Assembly: GCF_938017775.1 (NCBI RefSeq)
Contig: NZ_CALIIU010000070.1
Span: forward strand, 1 to 36,234
From: an uncultured Campylobacter sp.
GTDB lineage: Bacteria > Campylobacterota > Campylobacteria > Campylobacterales > Campylobacteraceae
Reading direction: 5' to 3'
Length of the DNA stretch: 36,234 nucleotides
Part shown: positions 6,725-14,132 of the stretch, piece after piece
How the letters are laid out: each line of letters starts with the position of its first letter
Numbering within the stretch: position 1 is the first letter of the stretch
Position numbers and translations under genes: made by a program
Notes under the pieces: model-generated
What the model was told of the DNA's origin: nothing
Seen by the model: only the letters and a program-made list of their open reading frames with translations
Database searches by the model: none

Positions 6725-7362
6725 TTGCGCGCTCTTTTCGCTAGCCACATTAAGCCAAAAAAGCCGAAAATCAAGGCCAAACAAAGCGCGATTTTAGGCG
6801 CCTCGGCGGACTGGTTTTGAAACGCCAGGCTCCTAATATCGCCCTTAGGGCTTTCTTTTGGCAAGATGCTTTGCGAGGCGGAATTTTCCAAAGGCTCGGA
6901 AACGCTTGAAATTTTATTTTCAGGCGTACTAGCTTTCGGCGCGATATTTTCAGGCACGCTGTCTTTGGACGCGAAATTTTTAGCGGCGTTCAAATTTTGC
7001 GGCACAGGATTTTTAGAAACGTCAGAATTTTGTGGCATGGAATTTTCGGAGCTGCCGGAATTCTGCGGCGTAAAGTCCTCGGCGCTAAATTCCATCTGCG
7101 CGCCGTGCCCTGCGCCTCCATAAATTTGAATAGTAAAATTTTTAGCGAGTATTCGTATGCTCGCAAGTCCCTCTTTATCGGTCCTAGTGCGCAAAATTTC
7201 GCGCCCGTCCACACTGATTAAAACTTCGCACTCCATGCAGGGAGAATTTTTATAAAAATAGCTATAAATCTCCACCTTATCGTCCTCTTGCGTCGCAAAA
7301 AGATGAAGCGCATGCGAAAATGCGAAGGAGGTAAAAACCATCAAGAAAAATAGCGCTCTCAT
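6721..7362 (-). CDS. nikL: NikL-like periplasmic/membrane accessory protein
   Basis: 213 residues: signal peptide (1-17), a periplasmic domain with HALHLFATQEDDKVEIYSYF, CMECEVLISVDG and TDKEGLASI, then a low-complexity linker (about 105-180) and a C-terminal membrane segment (about 192-208, ALCLALIFGFFGLMWLA) ending in Lys/Arg. This matches NikL, an accessory subunit known from NikKMLQO systems of epsilonproteobacteria. The linker has 11-residue units (PQNSGSSENSM, PQNSDVSKNPV, PQNLNAAKNFA). It overlaps nikM and nikQ by 4 bp each. Confidence 0.72.
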   Translation of the reverse strand: MRALFFLMVFTSFAFSHALHLFATQEDDKVEIYSYFYKNSPCMECEVLISVDGREILRTRTDKEGLASIRILAKNFTIQIYGGAGHGAQMEFSAEDFTPQNSGSSENSMPQNSDVSKNPVPQNLNAAKNFASKDSVPENIAPKASTPENKISSVSEPLENSASQSILPKESPKGDIRSLAFQNQSAEAPKIALCLALIFGFFGLMWLAKRARK

Positions 7363-7958
7363 CGCCTTTGTCCGCCGTAAAATTTCGTAATAAAGCTAAG
7401 TGCAAAAAGAGTGATGATCCCTTCCAAAACAGCTAAGATTGCGCCTTCGAGCGAGATGAGCGTCGCGATAGCAAAAAACTCCCGTCCGCTGATGAAAAGC
7501 ACGAGATCAAGAAGCAGCATCGAGCAGACGATCGGCACGAAACCCGCTAAAAACAGATAAATTTTTTGCGTGCGCACTTTTAGCTCTTGCGCTTTTGCGG
7601 CGGCGGCAAAGAGTCTGCCCAAAACCGCTGGAAAGCCGATGACTGCGGTATTTACGCCTAGCACGCTAAGCCCTCCGAAGCCGAAAAACACCCCTTGCAA
7701 AAACAGCGCAACGAAAATCGCCAAGATCGCGCGCGAGCCCAAAAACGCGCCCACGAGCCCACTTAGCATCAGGTGCATGGAGCTGACGCCCACGGGCAGG
7801 TGCACGAAAGATGCGACGAAAAATAGTGCACTAAAACATGCAATCCTCGGGATTTCAGACTGCCTTACGCGCCATAAAATCGCCGCCACGGCAGGCGCCG
7901 TAACCGCCCAGCCAGCTAGCAGCACGGGCGCGCTCAAAACTCCTTCACTAATGTGCAC
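7359..7958 (-). CDS. nikM: Nickel/cobalt substrate-binding membrane subunit
   Basis: 199 residues, CbiM/NikM family. The N-terminus MHISEG supplies the Met-His metal ligand motif known from the family, so the GTG at 7958 is the right start (AAAGGAGG upstream). HLPVGVSSMHLMLSGLVGAFLG is the second conserved metal-binding and membrane region. It is the selectivity subunit that binds the ion at the outer side. Nickel rather than cobalt is inferred from the NikK and NikL partners and the NikR-like operator; no cobalamin genes are present. Its start overlaps the end of the repeat-rich spacer ORF. Confidence 0.87.
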   Translation of the reverse strand: MHISEGVLSAPVLLAGWAVTAPAVAAILWRVRQSEIPRIACFSALFFVASFVHLPVGVSSMHLMLSGLVGAFLGSRAILAIFVALFLQGVFFGFGGLSVLGVNTAVIGFPAVLGRLFAAAAKAQELKVRTQKIYLFLAGFVPIVCSMLLLDLVLFISGREFFAIATLISLEGAILAVLEGIITLFALSFITKFYGGQRR

Positions 7959-8727
7959 GGCTCGCCTCCTTTAAATCGCCCCTGTTTTTTAGACGCGCAA
8001 AAATGCAGGAGCTAGCTAAATTTAAGGCATTTGCGACCTTTGCGATAATCGCTTTGATTATTACAGGTCTTACTTTTACGGCTTTTGCCGCGACAGAATT
8101 TTCGGCTGTAAAACTCGCGGCTTGCGTCCTGTTTGCGGCGGCTGTCAGCGCAAGACTCAGAGCGGTCTCAAAACTGCTTGTGGAACCAGTAAATTTGATA
8201 AATTTTACGGCTCGCACGGCGCAAGAATTTTCGCTTGCTACAATTGCAGGAGCAGCGAGCGGATTTTGCAACGCAAAATTTAAAGCCCTGATCGATCTCG
8301 GCGCGGTGTTCGCGCGGTAAAACAAAGCTTGCGAAATTTTAAAAGGTAAGGCTCTTAAAATTTCAAAAAACGAAATTTTACGTGCTGGTATTTTAAGCTC
8401 ATAAATCCATGGATATGAAATTTTGCGGCTCGAAGCTACTAAGAGCGGATTCCTACCGAGCAAAATTCCACATAGCAGAGTTCTGCTACTTGAAATTTTA
8501 CTCAGCGGAATTTTGCTCCGTAAAGTTTTAACCAAACCCTGAGACGCAGACTGCGCGCGGGTGCAAAACGACAAAATTCTTCCCCGTAAAATTTTAGCCG
8601 CAGAATTCGCTTGAAATTTTACGTCGCCAAGCAAAACGCGCGAAAATAAAATTTCAAAGCCCTGCTCAAGCGTAAATTTAAATTTATACGCAGCGACGCA
8701 AATTTCGCCCAAAAAAAGAGATCTCAC
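7948..8727 (-). CDS. Repeat-rich spacer ORF between nikK and nikM
   Basis: A 259-codon frame starts with GTG 12 bp after nikK, preceded by GGGGAG at about 7 nt, and ends overlapping the nikM GTG. It thus fills the whole gap. The N-terminal half is made of pentads such as KIPLS, KISSS, KISYP, KIPAR, KISFF, produced by a 15-bp AAATTT-centred array (8358-8528). The C-terminal half is Ala/Val/Lys-rich. No family is recognised, and NikKMLQO operons normally lack a gene here. It may be translated mainly to keep ribosomes on the message between nikK and nikM. An opposite-strand frame at 8003-8320 is less likely. Confidence 0.4.
   Translation of the reverse strand: MRSLFLGEICVAAYKFKFTLEQGFEILFSRVLLGDVKFQANSAAKILRGRILSFCTRAQSASQGLVKTLRSKIPLSKISSSRTLLCGILLGRNPLLVASSRKISYPWIYELKIPARKISFFEILRALPFKISQALFYRANTAPRSIRALNFALQNPLAAPAIVASENSCAVRAVKFIKFTGSTSSFETALSLALTAAANRTQAASFTAENSVAAKAVKVRPVIIKAIIAKVANALNLASSCIFARLKNRGDLKEASRAH
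8358..8528. repeat. 15-bp phased AAATTT array
   Basis: AAATTT or close variants fall on an exact 15-bp grid: 8358, 8373, 8388 (GTATTT), 8403 (AAATCC), 8418, 8463 (AAATTC), 8493, 8508 (GAATTT), 8523 (AAGTTT), with weaker matches at 8448 and 8478. The nine bases between cores are variable and G+C-richer. Confidence 0.7.
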
Positions 8728-8739
8728 CGAGTCGCTCCC

Positions 8740-9489
8740 CTATTTTTTCAGCTCGTCTGCCTTGATCCAAAGCACGGCTCCCAGCTCATTTACGGGCTGC
8801 TCGCTTCCTTTGGCGGCTTCCTCCTCGCTAAGAGCCGCAAAGCCCCACCAGCCGGCAACCGGCATCACGAAGCTAAACTCGCCCGCGCCGTTGGTTTTAA
8901 CGACCTGCGTGACATGCGCCTCGCTAGGGGCTTTGTAGCCTTTATCATTATATAGCTCGATCTCCACGTCCGCGCCTGGGACGGGCCTTCCGTGCAATAA
9001 AAAAACTCCGCTAAATATCTCGCCCGCATACAGCGCATAAGGCCGCACTAGCGGCACGATCTCCGCCTCTAGCCCGAGCGGCTTATCCCAGCCTTCGCCC
9101 GCGTCGTAAGCATCGACGTAGGTTTTGGTGATATGGCGGATCATCTTCTGTTCAGCCGGCTCGGCATAGGGTCTCGGATCAAAATAAAACGCTAAAAGCG
9201 ATGGCTTGTCAGCTTTAAATTCCGCCGCAAAATAGGAATTTTCGCCTTTTTTTTGCTCTTTTAGGCTGCCTAGGAGCGATTTTTTCTCACCATCAATAAA
9301 AACGCCGAATTCTGCGGGCTTTTGTAGATTCATAGATTCCTGCAAAAACGGATGGGAGAATTCCAAATTTAGCTTTAAAGTAGCATCTTTTTGATCCTCT
9401 ACGACATTTTTATCCGTCGTAAGAACGCCAAAATGTGCGAAAGCAAGGCTCGCCGCGAAAATTCCTAAAAAAGCAAATTTTGCTTTCAT
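8740..9489 (-). CDS. nikK: NikK-like periplasmic nickel-uptake protein (DUF4198)
   Basis: 249 residues with a signal peptide (1-18, cut after SLAFA), leaving a mature N-terminus beginning with His. Family features include FSHPFLQESMNL, an MIRHITKTYVDAYDAGEGW stretch, PLVRPYALYAGEIFSGVFLLHGRPVPGADVE (a carboxypeptidase-regulatory-like beta domain) and FVMPVAGWWGFAAL. NikK proteins of the DUF4198 group accompany NikMLQO and are thought to present nickel to the transporter in the periplasm. It is the first gene of the operon, with AAAGG before the ATG and the NikR-like palindrome over its leader. Confidence 0.8.
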   Translation of the reverse strand: MKAKFAFLGIFAASLAFAHFGVLTTDKNVVEDQKDATLKLNLEFSHPFLQESMNLQKPAEFGVFIDGEKKSLLGSLKEQKKGENSYFAAEFKADKPSLLAFYFDPRPYAEPAEQKMIRHITKTYVDAYDAGEGWDKPLGLEAEIVPLVRPYALYAGEIFSGVFLLHGRPVPGADVEIELYNDKGYKAPSEAHVTQVVKTNGAGEFSFVMPVAGWWGFAALSEEEAAKGSEQPVNELGAVLWIKADELKK

Positions 9490-9516
9490 GTAATACCTTT
9501 CATAATAAAATATTAC
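9490..9516 (-). promoter_or_regulatory. Putative NikR operator of the nik operon
   Basis: GTAATA (9490-9495) and TATTAC (9511-9516) form a perfect inverted repeat with a 15-bp spacer. The half sites fit the Helicobacter NikR consensus TRWYA-N15-TRWYA exactly (TAATA / TATTA). It lies between the -10 box and the nikK start codon, where a bound repressor would block transcription. Confidence 0.65.
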
Positions 9517-9519
9517 GGA

Positions 9520-9525
9520 ATTGTA
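9520..9525 (-). promoter_or_regulatory. Candidate -10 box of the nik operon
   Basis: TACAAT on the minus strand, 31 bp before the nikK ATG and immediately upstream of the putative NikR operator. Confidence 0.5.
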
Positions 9526-9629
9526 TCACTTTTTTTCATCCGTATTGCTTAAATGTGGGTTTATTTTGAGTATTTAAAGCAAACTTTAGTTAAAATGTCG
9601 CAATTTAAATTACCAAAAAGAGGCAGAAA

Positions 9630-10880
9630 ATGATAAATTTAAAACTTATCGAGACGAATTTCGACGAATTTAATAAAAAACTCATCGCCAAAAAAGTCCC
9701 GCCGCAGACCCTACAAACGCTACTGGATGCCTACAACGAGCTAAAATCTAAAAAGAGCGATCTTGAAAACCTCCAAGCCGTGCAAAATGCAAAGAGCAAG
9801 GAGCTGGGCCTCGCCGCGCGCGAGGGCAAGGGCGTAGGCGCGCTAAAATCGCAACTTGAGGAAAATAAGCAAAAGATTCAAAACCTAAGCGAGCTCGTAA
9901 ATGAGCGCGAGCAGAGCCTAGAAGCGATCGCCGCGTGCGTGCCGAATATCATCGACGACGACGTGCCGATCGGTGCGGACGAGAACGAAAACGTCTGTAT
10001 CAAAAAGGTGCTGCAGCCGCGCACGTTCGACTTCGCGCCCAAGCAGCACTTCGAGCTCGGCGAGGCGCTCGGGTGGCTTGATTTCGAGGGCGGCGTCAAA
10101 CTCAGCGGCAGCCGCTTCACAGCGATCCGAGGTCTTGGCGCAAAGCTGAATATGGCTCTCATCAACTATATGATCGAATTTAACAACTCACGCGGCTTCG
10201 AGCTCGTAAATATGCCGTTTTTGGTGCGCGATCAGATCCTCTACGGCACGGGTCAGCTGCCTAAATTTAAAGACGATCTTTATCGCGTTGACGACGAGGA
10301 GCAAAACCTCTACCTCATCCCTACGAGCGAGGTTACGGCGACAAATCTCTTTAACGATGAAATTTTACGCAGCGAGGAGCTGCCGATCAAGCTCACCAGC
10401 TACAGCCACTGCTTTCGCAAAGAGGCGGGTTCGGCGGGGCGCGATACGCGCGGCATGATCCGCCAGCATCAGTTCGAAAAGGTCGAGCTCGTCGCCATCA
10501 CGCGCCCAGAGGATAGCGCAAAGATGCTTGAGGAGATGATTTCGTGCGCGAGCGATCTGCTAGCTAGCCTTGGCCTTCCGCACAGACACATGCTGCTTTG
10601 CAGCGGCGATCTGGGCTTTAGCGCCGCAAAGACCGTGGATTTGGAGGTTTGGCTGCCGGGGCAGAACCAATACAGAGAGATCAGCTCGATCAGCAACTGT
10701 CGTGATTTTCAGGCGCGCAGAGCCAAGATCCGCTTCAAAGACGGCAAGAAAAACAGCCTCGTTCACACGCTAAACGGCTCCTCGCTCGCGGTCGGCCGCA
10801 CGCTAATCGCGATAATGGAAAACTACCAGCGCAAGGACGGCAGCATCGAAATTCCACGCGTCTTAGAAAAATATATGTAG
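9630..10880 (+). CDS. serS: Seryl-tRNA synthetase
   Basis: 416 residues, normal length. The N-terminal long coiled-coil arm (about 30-105) is followed by the class II catalytic core: motif 1 region HFELGEALGWLDFEGGVKLSGSRF, TSEVTATNLF, motif 2 FRKEAGSAGRDTRGMIRQHQFEKVEL, EVWLPGQNQYREISSISNCRDFQARR and motif 3 TLNGSSLAVGRTLIAIMENYQ. It charges tRNA-Ser in the cytoplasm. AGAGGC precedes the ATG. No insert is present, in contrast to the gene downstream. It diverges from the nik operon. Confidence 0.97.
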   Translation: MINLKLIETNFDEFNKKLIAKKVPPQTLQTLLDAYNELKSKKSDLENLQAVQNAKSKELGLAAREGKGVGALKSQLEENKQKIQNLSELVNEREQSLEAIAACVPNIIDDDVPIGADENENVCIKKVLQPRTFDFAPKQHFELGEALGWLDFEGGVKLSGSRFTAIRGLGAKLNMALINYMIEFNNSRGFELVNMPFLVRDQILYGTGQLPKFKDDLYRVDDEEQNLYLIPTSEVTATNLFNDEILRSEELPIKLTSYSHCFRKEAGSAGRDTRGMIRQHQFEKVELVAITRPEDSAKMLEEMISCASDLLASLGLPHRHMLLCSGDLGFSAAKTVDLEVWLPGQNQYREISSISNCRDFQARRAKIRFKDGKKNSLVHTLNGSSLAVGRTLIAIMENYQRKDGSIEIPRVLEKYM

Positions 10881-10887
10881 GCGGCCC

Positions 10888-11148
10888 GTGCAAAAGCCTT
10901 ACATAAACCCAAATTTTAACGCCCGCTTCGCAGCCGCTGGATTTTGCGCGGAAAAATTTAGAAAGCGCGACGTTAAATTTTTCGCGTTGCAAAACGCAGG
11001 ATTTTTTGCAACAAAATTTGGTAGCACGAAATTTTGCGACGTAAAATTTCATAAAGTAAGATTGCGCCGCGCAAAATTTTATACCGCGGAATTTGCGGCG
11101 AAGGGCGAGAAATTTTGCGGCGCGGAGCGGCGCGGAGCAGGCGCGTGA
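10888..11148 (+). CDS. Repeat-rich spacer ORF between serS and nadD
   Basis: An 86-codon frame begins with GTG 7 bp after the serS stop and ends in TGA overlapping the nadD GTG (GTGA). It encodes Lys-Phe pentads (TKFGS, TKFCD, VKFHK, AKFYT) from the 15-bp AAATTT array at 10999-11094. The small-residue/x/Phe-Leu spacing resembles pentapeptide-repeat proteins but lacks their usual Asn/Asp. No known family. It may be a translated spacer rather than a protein with its own function. Confidence 0.35.
   Translation: MQKPYINPNFNARFAAAGFCAEKFRKRDVKFFALQNAGFFATKFGSTKFCDVKFHKVRLRRAKFYTAEFAAKGEKFCGAERRGAGA
10999..11094. repeat. 15-bp phased AAATTT array
   Basis: Cores on an exact 15-bp grid: 10999 (GGATTT), 11014, 11029, 11044 (AAATTT each), 11059 (AGATTG), 11074 (AAATTT), 11089 (GAATTT). 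Spacers of nine bases differ from one another. Confidence 0.75.
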
Positions 11149-12755
11149 AGATCGCGCTTTTCGGCGGCAGTTTCGATCCGCCGCACGCAGGACACGACGC
11201 GGCGGTAAAGGCGATCTTATCCAGCCTGAAGCCCGACTTGCTAGTCATCATGCCGTCGTTTCTAAACCCGTTTAAAAAGAGCTTTTCGGCGCCTCCGCAG
11301 CTGCGGCTTAGATGGTGCCGCGCGGTGTGGAGCGACGCCCCTCACGTGGAGGTGAGCGATTATGAAATTTCGCAAAACCGCTCGGTACCCACGATACAAA
11401 GCGTGAAATTTCTGCTCGAAAAATATGGCGCGAACGGCAAAATCACGTCCGAGACGGCAGGCGGAGCGGGCGAAACCCCGGCAGCCGTAACGGATAGGGC
11501 TCTACCTAACGGCGCAAATATTGCGAATAAAATTTCTGCCGGTGCTTATACTCCTGGCAGCGCAGACGAAATTTTACTCGAGAAGACGGACGGGGCTTTG
11601 TCGTGCGATATAGGTAAAATTCTAGGCGGCGACGCCTGCTCCGCCGATATTACGGGCAGGACGAGCATTTCCGCTAACGCAAAAAACGAAGCTCTGCAAG
11701 GCGGAATGGCGAATCAAATTTCGATTGGTAGCAAAAGCGAAATGGACGGAATTTCACAAAGTAACGCGGGCAGCGAGGACGGCGCGAGTAAAATCCAAAA
11801 CGCAGATAAAATTTCAAATGCGAGCGAAATTTCAAACGCAAAAAACCGTGAAATTCCAAGTATCATGGCAAGTGAGAGTTTGGATGCGGATGAAATTTCA
11901 GGCGCGAATAAAATTCCAAGCGGTAGTGCAAACGACGTATGCAACGTAAGCGGTAGCGCAAATGAAACAAACGGCATGGGTAGAGCAAATAACGTAAGCA
12001 GCGCAAGTAAAGCAAATGATAACGCAAACGGCGCGAATGATACAAACGGCGCAGGCCAAGCAAACAACGCAAGCGATGCGAGCGACATAAATGATACAAA
12101 CGACGCGCATAGCGCAGGCAACGCAGTAAATTGCATAGGTAGCGCAAGCGGCACGGATACAACACCAAAGCTCTACATCGTCGTGGGGGCCGACAACCTA
12201 TCGGAGCTTCATAAATGGCGCGACTTTAGCGAACTGCAGAAATTAGCGGAGTTTGTCGTGCTTACGAGGCCCGGCTACGAGATCCCGCGGCAGTGGGCGA
12301 GCTTAAGGCGGATCGAGATTGCCGTAGATGCGAGCTCAAGCGGTTTTAGGCGAGATTTCAAAGGCGAAATCCCGCCCAAGATCGCAGCAGAGGTCATAAA
12401 ATTTTATAAAAGGAAAGATATGCAAGATCCAAAGCAAAGGGCGGAGCGGATCGCCGAAATTTTAAACGAAAAGAAAGCCGAAGACGTCCAGATCATCGAT
12501 ATGGAGGGGCGCGAATATATCGCAAAGCTCGTAGTTATCGCCACTATGCTGACCGCCCGCCACGCAGCCTCGCTCATCGAGGAGCTAAAAAGCGTGCTTA
12601 AGCCGCTCGGCGAGGAGTTTTTGGCTATCGAAAGCGGCGATGAGTGGAGCGTCGTCGATCTCGGCGACATCATAGTCCATCTCATCAGCGAGACTTACCG
12701 CGCCAAATACAATATCGAGGACTTCCTCGACAAGCTCAAAAAAGAGCAATTTTAA
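11145..12755 (+). CDS. nadD: NadD fused in frame to RsfS, with a 245-residue insert
   Basis: Nicotinate-mononucleotide adenylyltransferase makes deamido-NAD in the cytoplasm. GTG at 11145 is chosen because the family start VKIALFGGSFDPPHAGH follows and GGAG precedes it. NadD residues 1-95 hold the nucleotide-binding GGSFDPPHAGH and VIMPSFLNPFK; residues about 341-425 hold LYIVVGADNL, the SSSGFRRDF loop and the family C-terminus PPKIAAEVIKFYKRK. Together these make about 180 residues, the normal length, so the core seems intact. Residues 96-340 are an Asn/Ala/Ser/Gly-rich insert. No stop follows: the frame runs directly into the ribosomal silencing factor RsfS (426-536). Confidence 0.85.
   Translation: MKIALFGGSFDPPHAGHDAAVKAILSSLKPDLLVIMPSFLNPFKKSFSAPPQLRLRWCRAVWSDAPHVEVSDYEISQNRSVPTIQSVKFLLEKYGANGKITSETAGGAGETPAAVTDRALPNGANIANKISAGAYTPGSADEILLEKTDGALSCDIGKILGGDACSADITGRTSISANAKNEALQGGMANQISIGSKSEMDGISQSNAGSEDGASKIQNADKISNASEISNAKNREIPSIMASESLDADEISGANKIPSGSANDVCNVSGSANETNGMGRANNVSSASKANDNANGANDTNGAGQANNASDASDINDTNDAHSAGNAVNCIGSASGTDTTPKLYIVVGADNLSELHKWRDFSELQKLAEFVVLTRPGYEIPRQWASLRRIEIAVDASSSGFRRDFKGEIPPKIAAEVIKFYKRKDMQDPKQRAERIAEILNEKKAEDVQIIDMEGREYIAKLVVIATMLTARHAASLIEELKSVLKPLGEEFLAIESGDEWSVVDLGDIIVHLISETYRAKYNIEDFLDKLKKEQF
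11430..12164 (+). repeat. In-frame low-complexity insert in nadD
   Basis: About 245 codons without a family counterpart. The first two thirds contain (K/E)-I-(S/P/L) words made by AAATTT-type cores; the eleven I located (11530, 11569, 11617, 11716, 11749, 11791, 11809, 11827, 11851, 11893, 11911) all sit in the same codon phase, several exactly 18 bp apart. The last third is Asn/Ala/Ser/Asp hexads such as NGANDT and QANNAS. Confidence 0.8.
12420..12755 (+). CDS. rsfS: Ribosomal silencing factor RsfS, possible internal start
   Basis: The last 111 residues of the fused frame are a complete RsfS: RAERIAEILNEKKAEDVQIIDM, VVIATMLTARHAASLIEEL, LGEEFLAIESGDEWSVVDLGDIIVHL and the C-terminal SETYRAKYNIEDFL. 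RsfS binds uL14 on the large ribosomal subunit and blocks subunit joining in starvation. ATG at 12420 is preceded by AAAAGGAAAGAT, a good ribosome binding site. So RsfS is likely made separately from this start, with or without a NadD-RsfS fusion from the upstream start. nadD and rsfS are normally adjacent but separate. Confidence 0.85.
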   Translation: MQDPKQRAERIAEILNEKKAEDVQIIDMEGREYIAKLVVIATMLTARHAASLIEELKSVLKPLGEEFLAIESGDEWSVVDLGDIIVHLISETYRAKYNIEDFLDKLKKEQF

Positions 12756-12764
12756 GGAGGGAGC

Positions 12765-14132
12765 GTGCCGAGACAGACCTGGAGCAGCAAGCTCACATAT
12801 ATCTTAACCGTCGCGGGCGCCACGATCGGCTTTGGCTGCACGTGGCGGTTTCCGTATTTAGTCGGGCAAAACGGCGGTGGCGCCTATGTGCTCATATTTT
12901 GCATCGCGATGATCGTGCTTGGAATCCCGATGATCTTGGTAGAAAATGTCATCGGACGCCGTGCGCTAAGAAACTGCGTCGATGCTTTCACGGCGCCTAA
13001 AAAGGACGGCTCGCGTATAAAGCCGGCATGGAAAATCGTAGGCATCATGGGCGTAATCGGCGCATTTGGAATTTTAGCCTATTATATGGTTCTCGGCGGC
13101 TGGGTGCTAACCTATATCGTAAACATCGTAAGCGGCAACTTCGACCTCTCCGCGCGGATCACAGACCCTGCATTTACGCAGAAATTCTACGCAGATCACA
13201 TCGAAAATAGCCCACTCGGCGTCGGAGCTTACACGATCGTTTTCATAGCGATCAACTGGTACATTTTGAAAAACGGCATCATCGAGGGGATCGAAAAATT
13301 CGTAAAATTTCTAATGCCCGCGTTATTTTTGTGCTTCATCGCGGTGATCCTTACAAATTTAACGCTCGAAGGCGCAAAGGAAGGCGTGAAATTTTATCTC
13401 GGCGTCGATTTTGCTAAGATCACGCCCAAGCTTTTGATCGACGTTTTGGGTCAGGTCTTTTTCGCGCTCTCGCTCGGATTCGGCGTGATGATCACGCTAT
13501 CTAGCTTCCTTAATAAAGACGAGAAGCTGATGCAAACAGCCACTATCACCGCGGTCGTAAACACGCTCATCGCCGTGCTTGCGGGCTTTATGATCTTCCC
13601 ATCGCTCTTTAGCGCAGGGCTTGAGCCGAGCAGCGGCTCGTCGCTGGTTTTTAAGAGCCTGCCGATCGCGTTTTCGCATATGCCGTTCGGCAACGCCGTT
13701 GCGGTGGTCTTTCTCTCGATTTTGCTCATCGCCGCGCTTACGACGTCGATCACGATCTATCAGGTCATCATAAATTTCGTCGAGGAGCGCTTCTCATTTT
13801 CAACGTTAAAGGCGGTAAATTTAACGCTCGGCGGCGTCTTCGTGCTCGGCAACCTGCCCTGCATACTCTCAAGCAGCGTGCTTGCGGACGTTAAAATTCT
13901 GGGGCGCTCGGTTTTCGACGCCTTCGACTTCATAAGCGCGAACGTCTTTTTCGTGCTAACGGCGCTGCTGTGCTGCATCTACGTGGGCTGGGTGCTGAAA
14001 AAAGACGCGATCTACGAGCTTACTAACGAAGGCGATCTGAGCGCGAGGCTCGCGGGAGTTTGGTTTTTGTATGTCAAATTTATCCTGCCGCTCATCATCG
14101 CGGTGATCTTCGGATACGGGATTTTCGGCTAA
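12765..14132 (+). CDS. Sodium-dependent transporter of the NSS/SNF family
   Basis: 455 residues and about eleven or twelve hydrophobic segments. TM1 has the family motif GATIGFGCTWRFPYLVGQNGGG (unwound sodium- and substrate-binding segment), followed by GIPMILVENVIGRR. Bacterial members import amino acids with sodium; the substrate cannot be told from sequence. Start is GTG with AAGGAGG 6-7 nt upstream, 9 bp after rsfS, so it may be read through from serS-nadD-rsfS. No low-complexity insert. Confidence 0.88.
   Translation: MPRQTWSSKLTYILTVAGATIGFGCTWRFPYLVGQNGGGAYVLIFCIAMIVLGIPMILVENVIGRRALRNCVDAFTAPKKDGSRIKPAWKIVGIMGVIGAFGILAYYMVLGGWVLTYIVNIVSGNFDLSARITDPAFTQKFYADHIENSPLGVGAYTIVFIAINWYILKNGIIEGIEKFVKFLMPALFLCFIAVILTNLTLEGAKEGVKFYLGVDFAKITPKLLIDVLGQVFFALSLGFGVMITLSSFLNKDEKLMQTATITAVVNTLIAVLAGFMIFPSLFSAGLEPSSGSSLVFKSLPIAFSHMPFGNAVAVVFLSILLIAALTTSITIYQVIINFVEERFSFSTLKAVNLTLGGVFVLGNLPCILSSSVLADVKILGRSVFDAFDFISANVFFVLTALLCCIYVGWVLKKDAIYELTNEGDLSARLAGVWFLYVKFILPLIIAVIFGYGIFG

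Noticed and set aside
6077..6784. Longer start of nikQ at 6784
   Set aside because: It would overlap nikL by 64 bp; the ATGA junction at 6724 matches the other 4-bp overlaps of the operon.
8003..8320. Plus-strand hydrophobic frame of 105 codons within the nik operon
   Set aside because: No ribosome site, opposite to the operon, and overlapped by the spacer frame with a good ribosome site. Hydrophobic Ala/Leu/Phe content is expected from AAATTT and GCG words.
8358..8528. CRISPR array
   Set aside because: Repeat cores are only about 6 bp and the period is 15 bp; CRISPR repeats are 23-47 bp with similar-length spacers. No cas genes are in the window.
11714..12154. Minus-strand frame opposite the nadD insert
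   Set aside because: Shadow of the low-complexity insert (Phe/Ala/Leu-rich), no ribosome site, inside a certain gene.
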